Program-made: the position numbers and the translations under genes
Notes under the pieces: generated by a model
What the model was told of the DNA's origin: nothing
The model's database searches: none
The model's input: the letters and a program-made list of their open reading frames with translations, nothing else
From: Pseudomonadota bacterium
Lineage (GTDB): Bacteria; Desulfobacterota; Desulfovibrionia; Desulfovibrionales; Desulfovibrionaceae
NCBI GenBank assembly: GCA_023411815.1
Contig: JAEYOJ010000141.1
Location: forward strand, 1 to 64,000
Reading direction: 5' to 3'
DNA length: 64,000 nucleotides
Shown: one piece after another, positions 1-10,300 of the stretch
How positions within the stretch are numbered: the stretch's first letter is position 1
Layout of the letters: every line of letters starts with the position of its first letter

Positions 1-718
1 CCATGGTGCCCGGCTCGTCGGAGAAGGTCGAGCGCACGTGCACCGGCACATTGTACTTCTTGGCGAACTCCACGGAGCGGATCTGGAGCACCTTGGCGCC
101 CATGCTGGCCATCTCCAGCATCTCATCATAGGTGATTCTGGACAGCTTGCGCGCCTGGGAGCAGATGTTCGGGTCCGTGGTATAGACGCCGTCCACATCC
201 GTGTAGATCTCGCACGTATCGGCCTTGAGCGCCGCGGCGATGGCCACGCCCGAGGTATCCGATCCGCCTCGGCCCAGGGTGGTGATGCGGCCGTGACAGT
301 CGCAGCCCTGGAAGCCGGCCATGACGAGCACGTCGTACTCCTCCAGCATGGCGCGGATGCGGTCCGTGTCGATGTTCACGATGCGTGCGCGGCAGAAATC
401 GCTGTCCGTCACGATGGGAACCTGATGGCCGAGCAGCGAGCGGGCCTTGACCCCGGCATCCTTGAGCAGCATGGCGAAAAGGGCCACTGAAACCTGCTCG
501 CCCGTGGTGACGAGCACGTCCAACTCCGCAGGGTCGGGCTCCTCGGAGAACTGGTTGGCCAGGGCGAGGAGCCTGTTGGTCTCTCCGGACATGGCCGAGA
601 GCACCACCACGAGCTTGTTGCCTTGGGCACGTGCGGCCAGGACCTTCTTCATGACCTGCTGCATGCGCTCCAGGCCAGCCACCGAGGTTCCGCCGAATTT
701 TTGTACGACGATTTTCAT
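1..718 (-). CDS. lysC: Aspartate kinase, N-terminal part (runs off the left edge)
   Basis: Phosphorylates aspartate, the first step to lysine, threonine and methionine. The 239 visible residues open with the family motif KFGGTSV (residues 7-13) and contain [12 protein letters not shown] near residue 167, which belongs to the amino-acid kinase fold. The C-terminal ACT regulatory domains lie beyond base 1, so feedback type cannot be judged. The ATG at 718 is chosen because it places KFGGTSV at the usual distance from the start; a purine-rich GGGAGG lies about 12 bases upstream. It is the last visible gene of the pdxJ-acpS-nnr-CBS-tsaE-lysC run on this strand. Identity is secure, the 3' end is not in the window. 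Confidence 0.96.
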   Translation of the reverse strand, partial: MKIVVQKFGGTSVAGLERMQQVMKKVLAARAQGNKLVVVLSAMSGETNRLLALANQFSEEPDPAELDVLVTTGEQVSVALFAMLLKDAGVKARSLLGHQVPIVTDSDFCRARIVNIDTDRIRAMLEEYDVLVMAGFQGCDCHGRITTLGRGGSDTSGVAIAAALKADTCEIYTDVDGVYTTDPNICSQARKLSRITYDEMLEMASMGAKVLQIRSVEFAKKYNVPVHVRSTFSDEPGTM

Positions 719-778
719 GAAGCTGTCACGCCTCCCACAAGAGTGAGAATCAGAACCTTGATTGTTATATTCGGATGA

Positions 779-1270
779 TCAGGACGCCGCGAACCGACGC
801 AGCTTCCCGCTGATCCCGTGCAAATAGCCTTCGGCGGCTCGTCCCAAGGCTTCCAGCTTGACCAGACGGCCGGTTTCGGCCGGTTGCCAGGTAAGGCGCA
901 GCACGCTTTCGGGCCAGTCGCGGGGAGCCAGGTATTGCGCCCATTCCACCACGACCAGGGTGGAAGGCGACTCCAGGCTTTCGCAATACTGGTCATCAGG
1001 CGCCGAGCCCATTTGCCTGTACAGGTCGAAGTGGGCCACTTCGGGGCACGTCGGGTACAGGTTGCAGATTGTAAAGCTCGGACTGGATACCTCGGCCTCT
1101 GCACCGCCCGGCAGAGCGGAAACCAGACCCCGCACCAGTGTGGTCTTGCCAGAGCCGAGATCCCCTTCCATCAAAATGGCGAAGCCCGGCTCCGCGGACA
1201 GGCCTTCGGCCAGGATGCGCCCGAATTCCAGAGTCGCCTCGGTATCGGCCAGGCGCAGAAGCTGGGACAT
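779..1270 (-). CDS. tsaE: tRNA threonylcarbamoyladenosine biosynthesis ATPase TsaE
   Basis: TsaE is the small P-loop ATPase that works with TsaB and TsaD to make t6A37 in ANN-decoding tRNAs. The 163-residue protein has a Walker A motif GDLGSGKT at residues 36-43, the family HFDLYR motif near residue 100, and a VVVEWAQYL strand that carries the conserved acidic residue and Trp. Length fits the family. It sits between the CBS-domain gene (5 bases away) and lysC on the same strand. No TsaB or TsaD partner is in this window. The hydrophilic C-terminus (after about residue 140) is less conserved in the family. Confidence 0.93.
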   Translation of the reverse strand: MSQLLRLADTEATLEFGRILAEGLSAEPGFAILMEGDLGSGKTTLVRGLVSALPGGAEAEVSSPSFTICNLYPTCPEVAHFDLYRQMGSAPDDQYCESLESPSTLVVVEWAQYLAPRDWPESVLRLTWQPAETGRLVKLEALGRAAEGYLHGISGKLRRFAAS

Positions 1271-1275
1271 GATCC

Positions 1276-1734
1276 CTAGCGCCCTCCGCTGTCAAGCAGG
1301 GTGCGCAGAACGTCCTCCTTGCCGATGACGCCCACGAGCTTGTCGCCCTCGACCACGGGCAGGGTATGGATCTTCTTTTCCACCATGATCTGCGCGATGT
1401 CGGTTATGGACGTTTCGGGCCGCACGGTGACGGGCTTGGCCGTCATGGCTTCGCCGACGGTCATGGCGGAAATCTTGCGCATCTCTTCATCCAGCTTGTC
1501 GTAGGAACGCAAGGGAATGAAGCCGTCCAGAAGGGTGAACAGGGTGGGCATGGTCAAGGACTTCTGTTGCGCCACCAGGTCCGTCTGGCTCAGGATGCCC
1601 ACCAGCCGGTCGCCTTCGACCACGGGCGCGCCGTTGATCCGCTTTTCCAGAAGCACCCTGGCCGCGGCGACGATTTCCGTGTCAGGCGTGAAGGTGATGA
1701 CCTGGGTGCTCATGATGTCTTTAGCGTTGAGCAT
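1276..1734 (-). CDS. Tandem CBS-domain protein
   Basis: A 152-residue stand-alone protein made of two CBS domains (a Bateman module), which in known families bind adenine nucleotides or similar ligands. The first domain starts at AKDIMSTQVITF, the second near AMTAKPVTVRPETS, and each ends with the typical PVVEGDKLVGVI-type strand. No catalytic domain is attached, so the target is unknown. The ATG at 1734 is chosen over a more upstream start because it is preceded by AAGGAG at normal spacing and because the extra N-terminal residues of the longer frame are an antisense-like, arginine-rich stretch. The start overlaps the end of nnr by 14 bases, which suggests translational coupling. Confidence 0.88.
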   Translation of the reverse strand: MLNAKDIMSTQVITFTPDTEIVAAARVLLEKRINGAPVVEGDRLVGILSQTDLVAQQKSLTMPTLFTLLDGFIPLRSYDKLDEEMRKISAMTVGEAMTAKPVTVRPETSITDIAQIMVEKKIHTLPVVEGDKLVGVIGKEDVLRTLLDSGGR

Positions 1735-3283
1735 GGTCTTTGAGCTCCTTGATGGCTTGCGGCAAGACATGCGCGATTTCCAGCGGCATGTTGCCCCGGT
1801 AAGGGAAATCTCTGGCCAGGATGCGCCCGGCCTGCCCGTGCCACAGCACGCCGAGGCAGGCGGCACGATATGCACCGAGTCCCCTGCCGAGCAGGCAACC
1901 CAAAATCCCGGAGAGCACGTCGCCGGAGCCGGCCACGGCCAGCGTCGGCTCGCAGTATGGCGACACGGCGACCGGCCTCTCGGCCCCGGCCACCAGGCTT
2001 GCCGCGCCCTTGAGCACGCTCACGGCGCCGGTGGCTTCCACAAGTCGCCGGCAGCAAGCGCTTCGTCCGGCCTGCACCTCGGCGATATCCATATCGAGCA
2101 GACGCGCCATTTCGCCGGGATGGGGAGTGACAATTGCCGACTCTCCAATTTTTTTCAAGAGTTCCTTTCGGGATGCCAAGATATTCAGCGCGTCGGCATC
2201 GTAAACAGCGGGAAGCTTTGATCTGGACAGCCACGCCTGCAGAAAATCCGCGGTTCCAACGGCCCGTCCCATTCCAGGTCCGACAACGGCGGCATCGAAG
2301 CGTGACAGCTCCGGTTCCAGGGCCTCCAGCATGTCCGGCGTCCACCGCTCGCCGCTGCCCAAGGGCAGGATCATGATCTCGGGACGGGAGGCCTTGACCG
2401 CTTCGGCAATTCCAGACGGACAGGCGATGGTGGCGAGTCCCGCGCCGGCGCGCATGGCCGCCACCGCAGCGAGCATGGGCGCGCCGGTCAGGCCGGCGGA
2501 ACCGCCGATGATGAGCACGTGTCCGGCGGTGCCTTTGTGCAGGCTCGGCCCCGGTTTGTCGACAAGATTGACCAAGCCGGCGGTCATGAGTGCATGGGCT
2601 GGTGCGTGGGTTTCGCGCAAAGCGCGAGGAATCCCGATGGGGCGCACATCGAGACGGCCTATGTACGGAGCCGCCTCGGGCTGCACAAGTCCGACTTTGG
2701 CGGTCTCGAAAGTCACGGTCAGGTCGGCGCGGACCGACTCGGGCAGAGGGCGGCCGGTGAGCCCGGACAATCCCGAAGGGATGTCCAGGGCCAGCACGTA
2801 GGCCTTGCGACCGAGTTCATTGACCAAGCGTACCAGGGCCAGCATATCCGGCCGCAGTTCGCCGCTCAGGCCCGTGCCCAGCAATCCGTCCACCACCATA
2901 TCATAGCCGCGCAGATCACGGACGTCTGCGTCGTCAGCCGGCCGGATCGGCACGCCGGCTTTCAGGGCCAGCTCAAAATGAAACGCGGCCTCGCCCTTGG
3001 AGTCTTGACGCGATTTGGTGTGCAGCAGCAGAACTTCGCAGCCCTGATCGTGCAGGTGCCTGGATAAGGCGATGGCGTCACCGCCGTTATTACCGGGGCC
3101 AGCCAGAAGCAGCACGCGCTGGGTGGCCAGAGTTCGCCCCCCGGCTAGCAGAGCGTCGGAAAGAGCCTGGAGGGCCGCCCGGCTGGCGTTCTCCATGAGC
3201 ATCTCGGGCAGGATGCCGAAGTCGCGTGCGCTCAGACGGTCCCATTCGGCCATCTCGTACGGTGTGGGCAGGGGAGCGAACAT
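1721..3283 (-). CDS. nnr: Bifunctional NAD(P)H-hydrate epimerase / ADP-dependent dehydratase
   Basis: Repairs hydrated NAD(P)H: the N-terminal YjeF_N domain epimerises NAD(P)HX and the C-terminal ribokinase-like domain dehydrates it. The 520-residue length matches the fused bacterial form. Seen in the sequence: GPGNNGGDA at residues 62-70 in the epimerase half; in the kinase half YDADALN near 360, TPHPGEMARLL near 385, VLKGAAS near 425 and GSGDVLSGILG near 455. It lies between acpS (14 bases) and the CBS gene (14-base overlap). A separate stand-alone relative of the C-terminal half is at 22850-23707 in the selenium cluster. Confidence 0.95.
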   Translation of the reverse strand: MFAPLPTPYEMAEWDRLSARDFGILPEMLMENASRAALQALSDALLAGGRTLATQRVLLLAGPGNNGGDAIALSRHLHDQGCEVLLLHTKSRQDSKGEAAFHFELALKAGVPIRPADDADVRDLRGYDMVVDGLLGTGLSGELRPDMLALVRLVNELGRKAYVLALDIPSGLSGLTGRPLPESVRADLTVTFETAKVGLVQPEAAPYIGRLDVRPIGIPRALRETHAPAHALMTAGLVNLVDKPGPSLHKGTAGHVLIIGGSAGLTGAPMLAAVAAMRAGAGLATIACPSGIAEAVKASRPEIMILPLGSGERWTPDMLEALEPELSRFDAAVVGPGMGRAVGTADFLQAWLSRSKLPAVYDADALNILASRKELLKKIGESAIVTPHPGEMARLLDMDIAEVQAGRSACCRRLVEATGAVSVLKGAASLVAGAERPVAVSPYCEPTLAVAGSGDVLSGILGCLLGRGLGAYRAACLGVLWHGQAGRILARDFPYRGNMPLEIAHVLPQAIKELKDHAQR

Positions 3284-3297
3284 GATTTCCCCTCTTG

Positions 3298-3669
3298 CTA
3301 GCCTTCGAGGATGACCACAGCCGAGGCGATGTCCCGGCCGTGAGTCAGACTTATGTGATAAGCACTTACGCCCAGAGTGGTGGCAAGCTCCAGGGCCGGC
3401 CCCGTGAAGCGGATCTCGGGTTTGCCGCTCGGCTGCGCGGAAACCTCGAAGCAGTGCAGGGTCACGCCTTGCCGAAAGCCGGTGCCCAAGGCCTTGGACG
3501 CGGCTTCCTTGGCCGCGAAGCGGGCAGCCACATAGGGCACAGCATTAGACGGCATGGCCTCGATCTCGGCATCGGTCAGGATGCGCCGCAGGAATCTCTC
3601 GCCATGGCGTTCCATGCCCTGGCGGATGCGATCCAGCTCCACCACGTCCAGACCCAAGCCTAGAATCAT
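3298..3669 (-). CDS. acpS: Holo-[acyl-carrier-protein] synthase
   Basis: Transfers 4'-phosphopantetheine from CoA to the serine of apo-ACP. The 123-residue protein starts with the family signature GLDVVELDR (Asp8 is a metal ligand in the family) and contains [14 protein letters not shown], whose Glu is the second metal ligand and whose Lys belongs to the WxxKEAxxKA-type motif. Length is typical for the small trimeric AcpS class. It lies 14 bases after pdxJ and 14 bases before nnr, and the pdxJ-acpS neighbourhood is common in proteobacteria. Confidence 0.96.
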   Translation of the reverse strand: MILGLGLDVVELDRIRQGMERHGERFLRRILTDAEIEAMPSNAVPYVAARFAAKEAASKALGTGFRQGVTLHCFEVSAQPSGKPEIRFTGPALELATTLGVSAYHISLTHGRDIASAVVILEG

Positions 3670-3683
3670 GCGTCTCGATTCGC

Positions 3684-4406
3684 CTATTCGGCGAACCCCT
3701 CCACTATGGCGGCCATCTCGCGCACAGCCCGATCCAGGCCCACGAGCACCGCCCTGGACATGATGCTGTGGCCGATGGAGTATTCGCTTACTCCGGACAC
3801 GCCGCGGAAGGCCTGCACGTTGGTGTAGTTCAGCCCATGGCCCAGGTTGACCTTGAGCCCCAGACGTTGGGCCTGGGCGATGCCCGCGAGTATGCGATCG
3901 AGCTCCAGGGCCTGCTTGCGGCCCTTGGCGTCGGCATAGTGACCGGTATGGATCTCGATGAATTCCGGAGCAATGGTTCCGGCTGCGTCTATCTGGGCAG
4001 GGTCGGCATCGATGAATAGGCTGATGAGGATGCCGGCGTCACGCAAGGGGGCCATGTACTCCGCAAGCTCCTTTTCGCGTCCCAGGAGATTCAGCCCGCC
4101 TTCGGTGGTCAGCTCCTCGCGCTTTTCTGGGACCAGGCAGACCGAATCGGGCCGGACGGCGAGGGCGATGCGCTGCATCTCCTCGGTCGCGGCCATCTCC
4201 AGGTTTAACCTGGTCTGCACCGTCTGCCGTAGCAAGTGCACGTCCCTGTCCTGGATGTGTCGCCGATCCTCGCGCAAGTGGACGATTATGCCTTGGGCCC
4301 CGGCCAGCTCCGCCAGAGCCGCTGCTGTGACCGGTTCGGGCTCGATGCCTTTGCGTGCCTGACGCAGGGTGGCCACATGGTCGATATTGACTGCGAGGAT
4401 GGGCAT
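3684..4406 (-). CDS. pdxJ: Pyridoxine 5'-phosphate synthase
   Basis: Condenses 3-amino-1-hydroxyacetone 1-phosphate with deoxyxylulose 5-phosphate to give pyridoxine 5'-phosphate. The 240-residue TIM barrel begins with the family signature [15 protein letters not shown], followed by [18 protein letters not shown] and later the phosphate-binding [10 protein letters not shown]. Length matches the family. The start ATG at 4406 is preceded by AAGGAG. This is the first gene of the leftward six-gene run that ends with lysC, so the promoter should lie between 4407 and about 4500; I could not pick one with confidence. Confidence 0.96.
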   Translation of the reverse strand: MPILAVNIDHVATLRQARKGIEPEPVTAAALAELAGAQGIIVHLREDRRHIQDRDVHLLRQTVQTRLNLEMAATEEMQRIALAVRPDSVCLVPEKREELTTEGGLNLLGREKELAEYMAPLRDAGILISLFIDADPAQIDAAGTIAPEFIEIHTGHYADAKGRKQALELDRILAGIAQAQRLGLKVNLGHGLNYTNVQAFRGVSGVSEYSIGHSIMSRAVLVGLDRAVREMAAIVEGFAE

Positions 4407-4570
4407 AGGGGCTCCTTGGTGCTTGGGCTTGCGCGTAACTGGGGGAGGCGAGACGGCCTCAATGTGATAGCCCCCGTTCCGGCAAACTTTATTTAATAGT
4501 CTCGATCCTTCAGGATGTAAACTGAAGGGTCAGGCGCTCCCGCAAGGCCATCAGTTAGAAACGCAGGCAG

Positions 4571-4600
4571 TTGACGTGCACAAGCGCCCCAACGTATCTA
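4571..4600 (+). promoter_or_regulatory. Candidate sigma-70 promoter for ugd
   Basis: TTGACG at 4571-4576 and TATCTA at 4595-4600 are separated by 18 bases and lie about 55 bases before the ugd start. It is the best -35/-10 pair in the 249-base gap between the divergent pdxJ and ugd genes. Called by eye only. Confidence 0.5.
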
Positions 4601-4655
4601 AACTCTTTTGGGTCAAGCCGCCTCGGTGACCCGAAACGTGAGGAGACAGAAAATC

Positions 4656-5999
4656 ATGAACCTTTGTATAGTGGGAACCGGCTACGTGGGCTTGGTTTCG
4701 GCCGCCTGCTTCGCCGAGATGGGCAATACAGTCTGCTGTGTGGACGTAAACCCCCAGATCGTGGACATGCTCCGCCAGGGCAAGGTGCACATCTATGAGC
4801 CGGGGCTTGAGCAACTCGTGCAGCGCAACACGTCCGAGGGGCGGTTGACCTTCACCACCGATCTCGCAAAAGGGCTGGAGAACGCCCTGTTTGTTTTCGT
4901 CTGCGTCGGGACACCCTCCAGGCCTGACGGTTCCTGCGACCTGAGCTACGTGCACCAGGTCGCCAGACAGGTCGGCCAGACCATGAAGGACTACAAGATC
5001 GTCGTCGATAAATCCACGGTGCCCGTGGGCACGGCCGACGAAGTCAAGGCCCTAATCAGCGAGGAACTCGCCAAGCGCGGCCTGGATTTGGAGTTCGACG
5101 TGGTTTCCAATCCCGAGTTCCTCAAGGAGGGCGACGCGGTCAACGACTTCATGAAGCCCGACCGTGTGGTGGTGGGCACTGAGAACGTGCGCACGGCCAA
5201 GCTCCTTGAGGCTCTTTATGCGCCCTTTGCCAGAAGCCGCGACAAGCTTGTTGTCATGGGCGTGCGCAGCGCCGAGATGACCAAATATGCGGCCAACTGC
5301 ATGCTGGCAACCAAGATTTCGTTCATCAACGAGATCGCCAACATCTGCGAGCGAGTCGGAGCCGACGTGCGCGACGTGCGCATGGGCATTGGTTCGGACA
5401 GTCGCATCGGCTACCATTTCATTTACCCCGGCGTCGGTTACGGCGGATCGTGTTTCCCCAAGGACGTGAAGGCGCTCATCCGTACGGCCCGGCAGCACGA
5501 TTTCACGCCGCAGCTCTTGGAGAGCGTCGACGAGGTCAACGACCGGCAGAAGCTCGTGTTGCCGGGCAAGATCAAGGCCTATTTCGCCGAGCAGGGCGGA
5601 GTGAAGGGCAAGACGCTGGCTCTTTGGGGCCTGGCCTTCAAAGCCAACACCGATGACGTGCGCGAGGCTCCCGCCCTGGCCATGATTCGTGATCTGACCG
5701 CTGCGGGCATGCGCGTGCGCGCTTTCGACCCCGTGGCCAACGGTACTGCCCAGAAGGTGCTCGGAGAAAACAATCTCTTGGAGATCAACGGCAAGGATCA
5801 GTACGCGATCCTGGAAGGAGCCGACGCTCTGGCCGTGGTCACGGAGTGGAACCAGTTCCGCAATCCGGACTTCGAACGCATGAGGAAACTGCTCAAGGCT
5901 CCCATCATTTTCGATGGCCGTAACCTTTATCAGCCCGAGATCATGGCCACCAACGGTTTTGCGTACTTCGGCATTGGCCGGAAGCCCGTGGCGTCATAA
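4656..5999 (+). CDS. ugd: UDP-glucose 6-dehydrogenase
   Basis: Oxidises UDP-glucose to UDP-glucuronate in two NAD-dependent steps, feeding polysaccharide or lipopolysaccharide synthesis. The 447-residue protein starts MNLCIVGTGYVGL, the Rossmann dinucleotide motif (GTGYVG). It contains VDKSTVPVGT, the substrate-binding NPEFLKEG, and the active-site cysteine in GGSCFPKDV. The ATG at 4656 is preferred to one 48 bases upstream because AGGAG lies at 4641-4645 and the Rossmann motif then sits at the N-terminus. The gene stands alone on the plus strand; a glycosyltransferase is present at 20271 but not linked. Confidence 0.96.
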   Translation: MNLCIVGTGYVGLVSAACFAEMGNTVCCVDVNPQIVDMLRQGKVHIYEPGLEQLVQRNTSEGRLTFTTDLAKGLENALFVFVCVGTPSRPDGSCDLSYVHQVARQVGQTMKDYKIVVDKSTVPVGTADEVKALISEELAKRGLDLEFDVVSNPEFLKEGDAVNDFMKPDRVVVGTENVRTAKLLEALYAPFARSRDKLVVMGVRSAEMTKYAANCMLATKISFINEIANICERVGADVRDVRMGIGSDSRIGYHFIYPGVGYGGSCFPKDVKALIRTARQHDFTPQLLESVDEVNDRQKLVLPGKIKAYFAEQGGVKGKTLALWGLAFKANTDDVREAPALAMIRDLTAAGMRVRAFDPVANGTAQKVLGENNLLEINGKDQYAILEGADALAVVTEWNQFRNPDFERMRKLLKAPIIFDGRNLYQPEIMATNGFAYFGIGRKPVAS

Positions 6000-6231
6000 G
6001 GACAGGACCGGAGGTTCGTCCCGGCTTCAGCATGGACGGACCTCCGCCGGTCGGCTGCACGAATGCGGCCTCGTCGGCACGGACGCCGCTGATCATGTGC
6101 CATGGTCTGGGTTCTTCCAGACTGCCGGAGCATCGCAAAGAGAGCGTCCGGGAAAGGGCTTGCGGTTTTGCAGGAGCAGTCTGGGCTGAAGCCCGCCGGC
6201 TGGATGAGGAAAGTGAGCGGAAAGCCGGAGT

Positions 6232-6453
6232 TCAACTCCGGGTCAAGGACTTGAGGCAGGATCGAAGCCGAAGCTCTTGGAGGATGAGGCGTTCGTATTC
6301 GAGATTCGATTCGTCCTGGATGCCGGCTTCCTCCTCCAGAAACCTGTCCAGATGCTGCGTTTCTTCCCAGAAATCGAGCAGTTCCTCGTCTCCGAGTGTC
6401 TTGATCTGCTCTTCCAGCGGGTAGTTGTCATGTCCCGCCATGAATTGCCCCAT
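6232..6453 (-). CDS. Small acidic protein of unknown function
   Basis: I do not recognise this 73-residue protein. It is rich in Glu and Leu with predicted helices (DEELLDFWEETQHLDRF and LEYERLILQELRLRS), which suggests a small helical, possibly coiled-coil, cytoplasmic protein. A strong ribosome binding site AAGGAGG lies 8 bases before the ATG at 6453, which is the main reason to believe it. A perfect 17-base palindrome (6225-6241) overlaps its stop codon and may act as its transcript end. The 232 bases between it and ugd hold no other gene I can support. Confidence 0.68.
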   Translation of the reverse strand: MGQFMAGHDNYPLEEQIKTLGDEELLDFWEETQHLDRFLEEEAGIQDESNLEYERLILQELRLRSCLKSLTRS

Positions 6454-6747
6454 GCGCGACGTCCTCCTTGGGTGGTCAAGCGGCTGCTTCCCTGTTGCGG
6501 TGGCGCGATTATGCTGGAAGACATGGTTGTTGGCAACTGTCTCCGCGACCTTGCCCGCCAGCAGACATGATCAGCGTTTTCCTTCGAGGAAGATATCCCG
6601 CGGAGGGGGCGGAGCGACGCGCTTGAGACATGAAAGAAATAAGCTAGGCGAGCTGGAGTTGCATTCACAATTGCAACCAGCTATGGTGCTTTTCACCTGA
6701 CTGCATATGATTTAGGCATATCGCCTGGACATGCCAGGTAGATTACT

Positions 6748-7236
6748 ATGGGGCCCGCCATGGAAGCAACGCAGAAAAGGCAAGATGTCGAGCTGCTGCA
6801 GCTTGTGACCTTCAGTATTGGAGACGAGGAATTCGGGGTGGATATCCTCAAGGTGCAGGAAATCATCCGCACCATGGAGATCACCAGGGTGCCCCGTGCT
6901 CCAACCTTTGTGGAAGGGGTCATTAATCTGCGCGGCAAGGTCATTCCCATTATTGATCTACGCAAGCGCTTCGGACTGCAGGCCAGGGGACACGACAAGA
7001 ATACCCGCATCATTGTTATCGAGATCAACAACATGATCGTGGGTTTCGTTGTGGATTCAGTCTCCGAGGTCCTGCGCATACCCGCAAGCACGGTGGAACC
7101 GCCTCCGCCCATGGTCGCCGGGCTCGAGTCCGAGTACATCAGCGGAGTGGGCAAGCTCGAGGACAGGCTGCTTATTCTCCTCGACTTGAACCGCCTTTTG
7201 AGTCGCGAGGAGCGTAGCGTCCTGGCGCAGGTGTAG
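6748..7236 (+). CDS. cheW: CheW-like chemotaxis coupling protein
   Basis: CheW links chemoreceptors to the CheA kinase. The 162-residue protein is a single CheW domain: QLVTFSIGDEEFGVDI near residue 20, the V-N-L-R-G segment GVINLRGKVIPIIDL near 55, and a typical end with LLILLDLNRLLS. No cheA, cheR or receptor gene is adjacent, so it is either a lone coupling protein or one of several paralogues. The ATG at 6748 has AGGT at about 9 bases; an in-frame ATG at 6760 is an alternative. The 294 bases upstream hold no gene; they probably carry the divergent promoters of this gene and of the 73-residue gene. Confidence 0.92.
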   Translation: MGPAMEATQKRQDVELLQLVTFSIGDEEFGVDILKVQEIIRTMEITRVPRAPTFVEGVINLRGKVIPIIDLRKRFGLQARGHDKNTRIIVIEINNMIVGFVVDSVSEVLRIPASTVEPPPPMVAGLESEYISGVGKLEDRLLILLDLNRLLSREERSVLAQV

Positions 7237-7266
7237 CCGGACGCATTCGCGGAGAACGCTCTCTGA

Positions 7267-7298
7267 CCGCCCGCGGTGCTTGCCGCGGGCGGCTTTTT
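7267..7298 (+). terminator. Rho-independent terminator after cheW
   Basis: Ten-base perfect stem (7267-7276 with 7283-7292), a six-base loop and five T residues at 7294-7298. It lies 31 bases past the cheW stop and separates cheW from mfd. Confidence 0.9.
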
Positions 7299-7379
7299 GT
7301 GTTCCAACGCCTTGCCACTTCGGACGCGGGACATACTTAATCCGGTGCCGATCACGAATCTGCCAGGAGCCCTGCGAGA

Positions 7380-10300
7380 TTGCTGCCAAAAGAGATAAAT
7401 AACTTTCTAGCGCGCAAGACCGACCATTTGCGCGTGTTCAAAAGCGGCCACGGAACGCAGGCCCTCTTGGCCCATTCCCTCGTGTCCAAAGGCGAGAACG
7501 TGGTTTTGCTCGTTCCCGGTCCACGGGAACTGCACGAGGTTCGCGCTCTTCTGCACCTGCTCTCCCAGGCCGGGCTGCGCCCCGGTCAGTTCGGAGGGCC
7601 TGTATGGGAACGCACCTGGAGCTGGCTGCCGCCTCTGGAACCCAAGGAGCCCGAGGCCGCCGCCTGGGCCGCGATATGGCCGACGCTTTACGCCCTGGCC
7701 TTGGGCGGCAGGGGCAGAGGCGTCATTCTCACGGTGGACAACCTGCTTGCCAAATGGCCGGCCCCCAAGGTGGCGGATTTGGCCGCCATGTCCCTGCGTC
7801 AGGGGGAGGATATTTCTCCGGAGATGATCCTGGAGCAGGCCACGGCCTGGGGCTATCGCAGGGAAGGCATGGTTACCGCGCCCGGCGAGATGGCCATGCG
7901 CGGCGACATCCTGGACATATTCGCCCCTGGCTACGATCAGCCGTTGCGTTTGGAGTTTTTTGGCGACACCCTTGAGCAGATAAGGCTCTTCGATCCATCC
8001 TCCCAGCGATCGCGCGTCGACCTCAAGGAAGCCACGGTCCTGCCCGTGGCCCCGGCTGTGCTGGCCGGGACGCATCCCGCCGAGGCCATGAGCTACTGGG
8101 ACCACCTCAAGACCACGGGGCAGATCAACGAGCAAGTCCGCGATGAGCTGCGCCATAAGCTCGAGGAGCACAACGGCTTCATTTTCCCCGGCCTCTATTA
8201 CCCCAAGGCCGTAAACCTCAAGTCCTTTTTTGCCGAGGACAGTATCTACCTGCTGTCCGGCGCCTCGGATCTGCGCTCGCGCGTCGAAGAGGCGCACTGG
8301 TCTTGGCAGGAATTCCTGGATGGCCGCAAGCGCGACAAACGGCAGGTCATCACCGGCTCGACCCTGGTCTGGCCGGAGGCCGAAGCGCGCAAGGTCTGGA
8401 CCGAGGGCCGTCAGGTCCTGTTCGAGGACTTGGTGCTGGGCCAAACCAGGGATGGGCTGGATCTGGCGGAAAAAAAGCTGGAGCAGTTCACGGATATCTT
8501 CTGGCAGCCCGAGCAGCGCAACCGTCCATGGAGCGCCCTGGTCAAAGCCCTGCAAGACTGGCGTACGTCCTCGCGGCAGACGATCCTTAGCTTTCATACC
8601 GAGCGTACCCGCAAAAAGTTTCTCGCCTTGGCCGAGCAGGAGGGCTTGTCTTTTTCCTGCGAGCATTCCTTGGATTCCACGGGCCTTTTCGCCCTGGTTT
8701 CGCCGCTCAAGAAGGGCATGGAATTGTCCTGGGCCGGCGTGCGCATCCTGCCCGAGGATATTCTCCAACCCTCCAAGGACAAGGCCGTGGTGGCCACGGA
8801 CAGATCCTTCAAAGGGATGGCCACCTATGCGGAGCTGCGGCCCGGCGATCTGCTCGTGCACCGCGATTACGGCCTGGGAAGGTTCGGGGGGCTGGAGCGC
8901 TTGACCATCGGCGAAGTGGCCAACGACTACCTGCTCATCCACTTTGACGGCGAGGACAAGCTCTTTCTGCCGGTTGACCGGATTCGTCTGGTGCAGCGTT
9001 ACCAAGGGCCTGAAGGCGTGGACCCGTCCCTGGACAGCCTGCGCGGTACGCGCTGGAAACACACCACCGAAAGGGCCAAGAAGGCCATCGAGAAGATCGC
9101 TCAGGAATTGGTGGAGATGTACGCTTACCGCAAGGTGGCCAAAGGGTACGCGTACGGCCCGGTCAATGAGCTCTATCCGGAGTTCGAGGCCAGCTTCGGC
9201 TTCGAGGAGACGCCCGACCAGGCCAGGGCCATCCGCGACGTCATCGAGGATATGGAGCGCGCGGAACCCATGGACCGGCTCGTGTGCGGCGACGTGGGCT
9301 TCGGCAAGACCGAGGTGGCCATGCGCGCCGCCTTCCGTGCCGTTCTCGACGGCAAGCAGGTGGCGCTCTTGTGTCCGACCACGGTGCTGGCCGAACAGCA
9401 CTACCTGAATTTCAAGAACCGCATGCAGGGCTTTCCCATTTCCGTGGCCATGCTCAGCCGCTTTGTGCCCAAGCCCAAACAGAAGGCCGTACTCCAGGCC
9501 GCCGAGCGTGGGCAGGTGGACATCCTCATCGGCACGCACCGCATGCTGTCCAGCGACGTCTCCATGCCGAACCTCGGTCTGCTCATTCTGGACGAGGAGC
9601 AGCGTTTCGGGGTCAAGCACAAGGAGAAGCTGAAGGAACTCAAGAAGAACATCGACTGCCTGACGCTCACGGCCACACCCATCCCGCGAACTTTGCAGCT
9701 CTCTTTGTCCGGCATCCGCGGATTGAGTGTCATCGAAACTCCGCCAGTGGACCGCAAGCCGGTTGAGACGGCCCTGGTGGAGCGCGACGCGGGGATGTTG
9801 AAAAGCATTTTGGCCCGGGAGATGGAGCGCGGGGGACAGATTTTCTGGGTGCACAACCGGGTGCATTCCCTGGCCGAGGCCGAGGACTACGTGCGCAAGC
9901 TAGCGCCCGATGCCCGTATCGGTCAGGCCCACGGCCAAATGCCTGAACGCCAGCTTGAGGAAACCATCCACAAGTTCTGGCATGGCGAGCTGGACATCCT
10001 GGTCTGCACAGCCATCATCGAATCCGGCCTGGACTTTCCCAACGCAAACACCATGGTTGTGGACCAGGCGCACATGTTCGGCCTGGGGCAGCTCTATCAG
10101 CTGCGGGGCAGGGTGGGCCGTTCGGACCGGCAGGCTTACGCCTACTTCGTGGTGCCGTCCCTGAACTCATTGAGCGATCTCGCCAAGAAGAGATTGCAGG
10201 TCATTCTGGACATGGACTATCTCGGCGCCGGTTTTCAGATAGCCATGGAGGACCTGCGCCTGCGCGGCGCCGGCAACATCCTAGGCGAAGCTCAGTCGGG

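Noticed and set aside
715..1104. 129-residue minus-strand frame overlapping tsaE and reaching the lysC start
   Set aside because: Out-of-frame shadow of tsaE, which has clear family motifs in its own frame.
7407..9866. 819-residue open frame on the minus strand opposite mfd
   Set aside because: It is the antisense shadow of a GC-rich gene: rich in His, Gln, Leu and Arg with no motif, and mfd on the plus strand is unmistakable.
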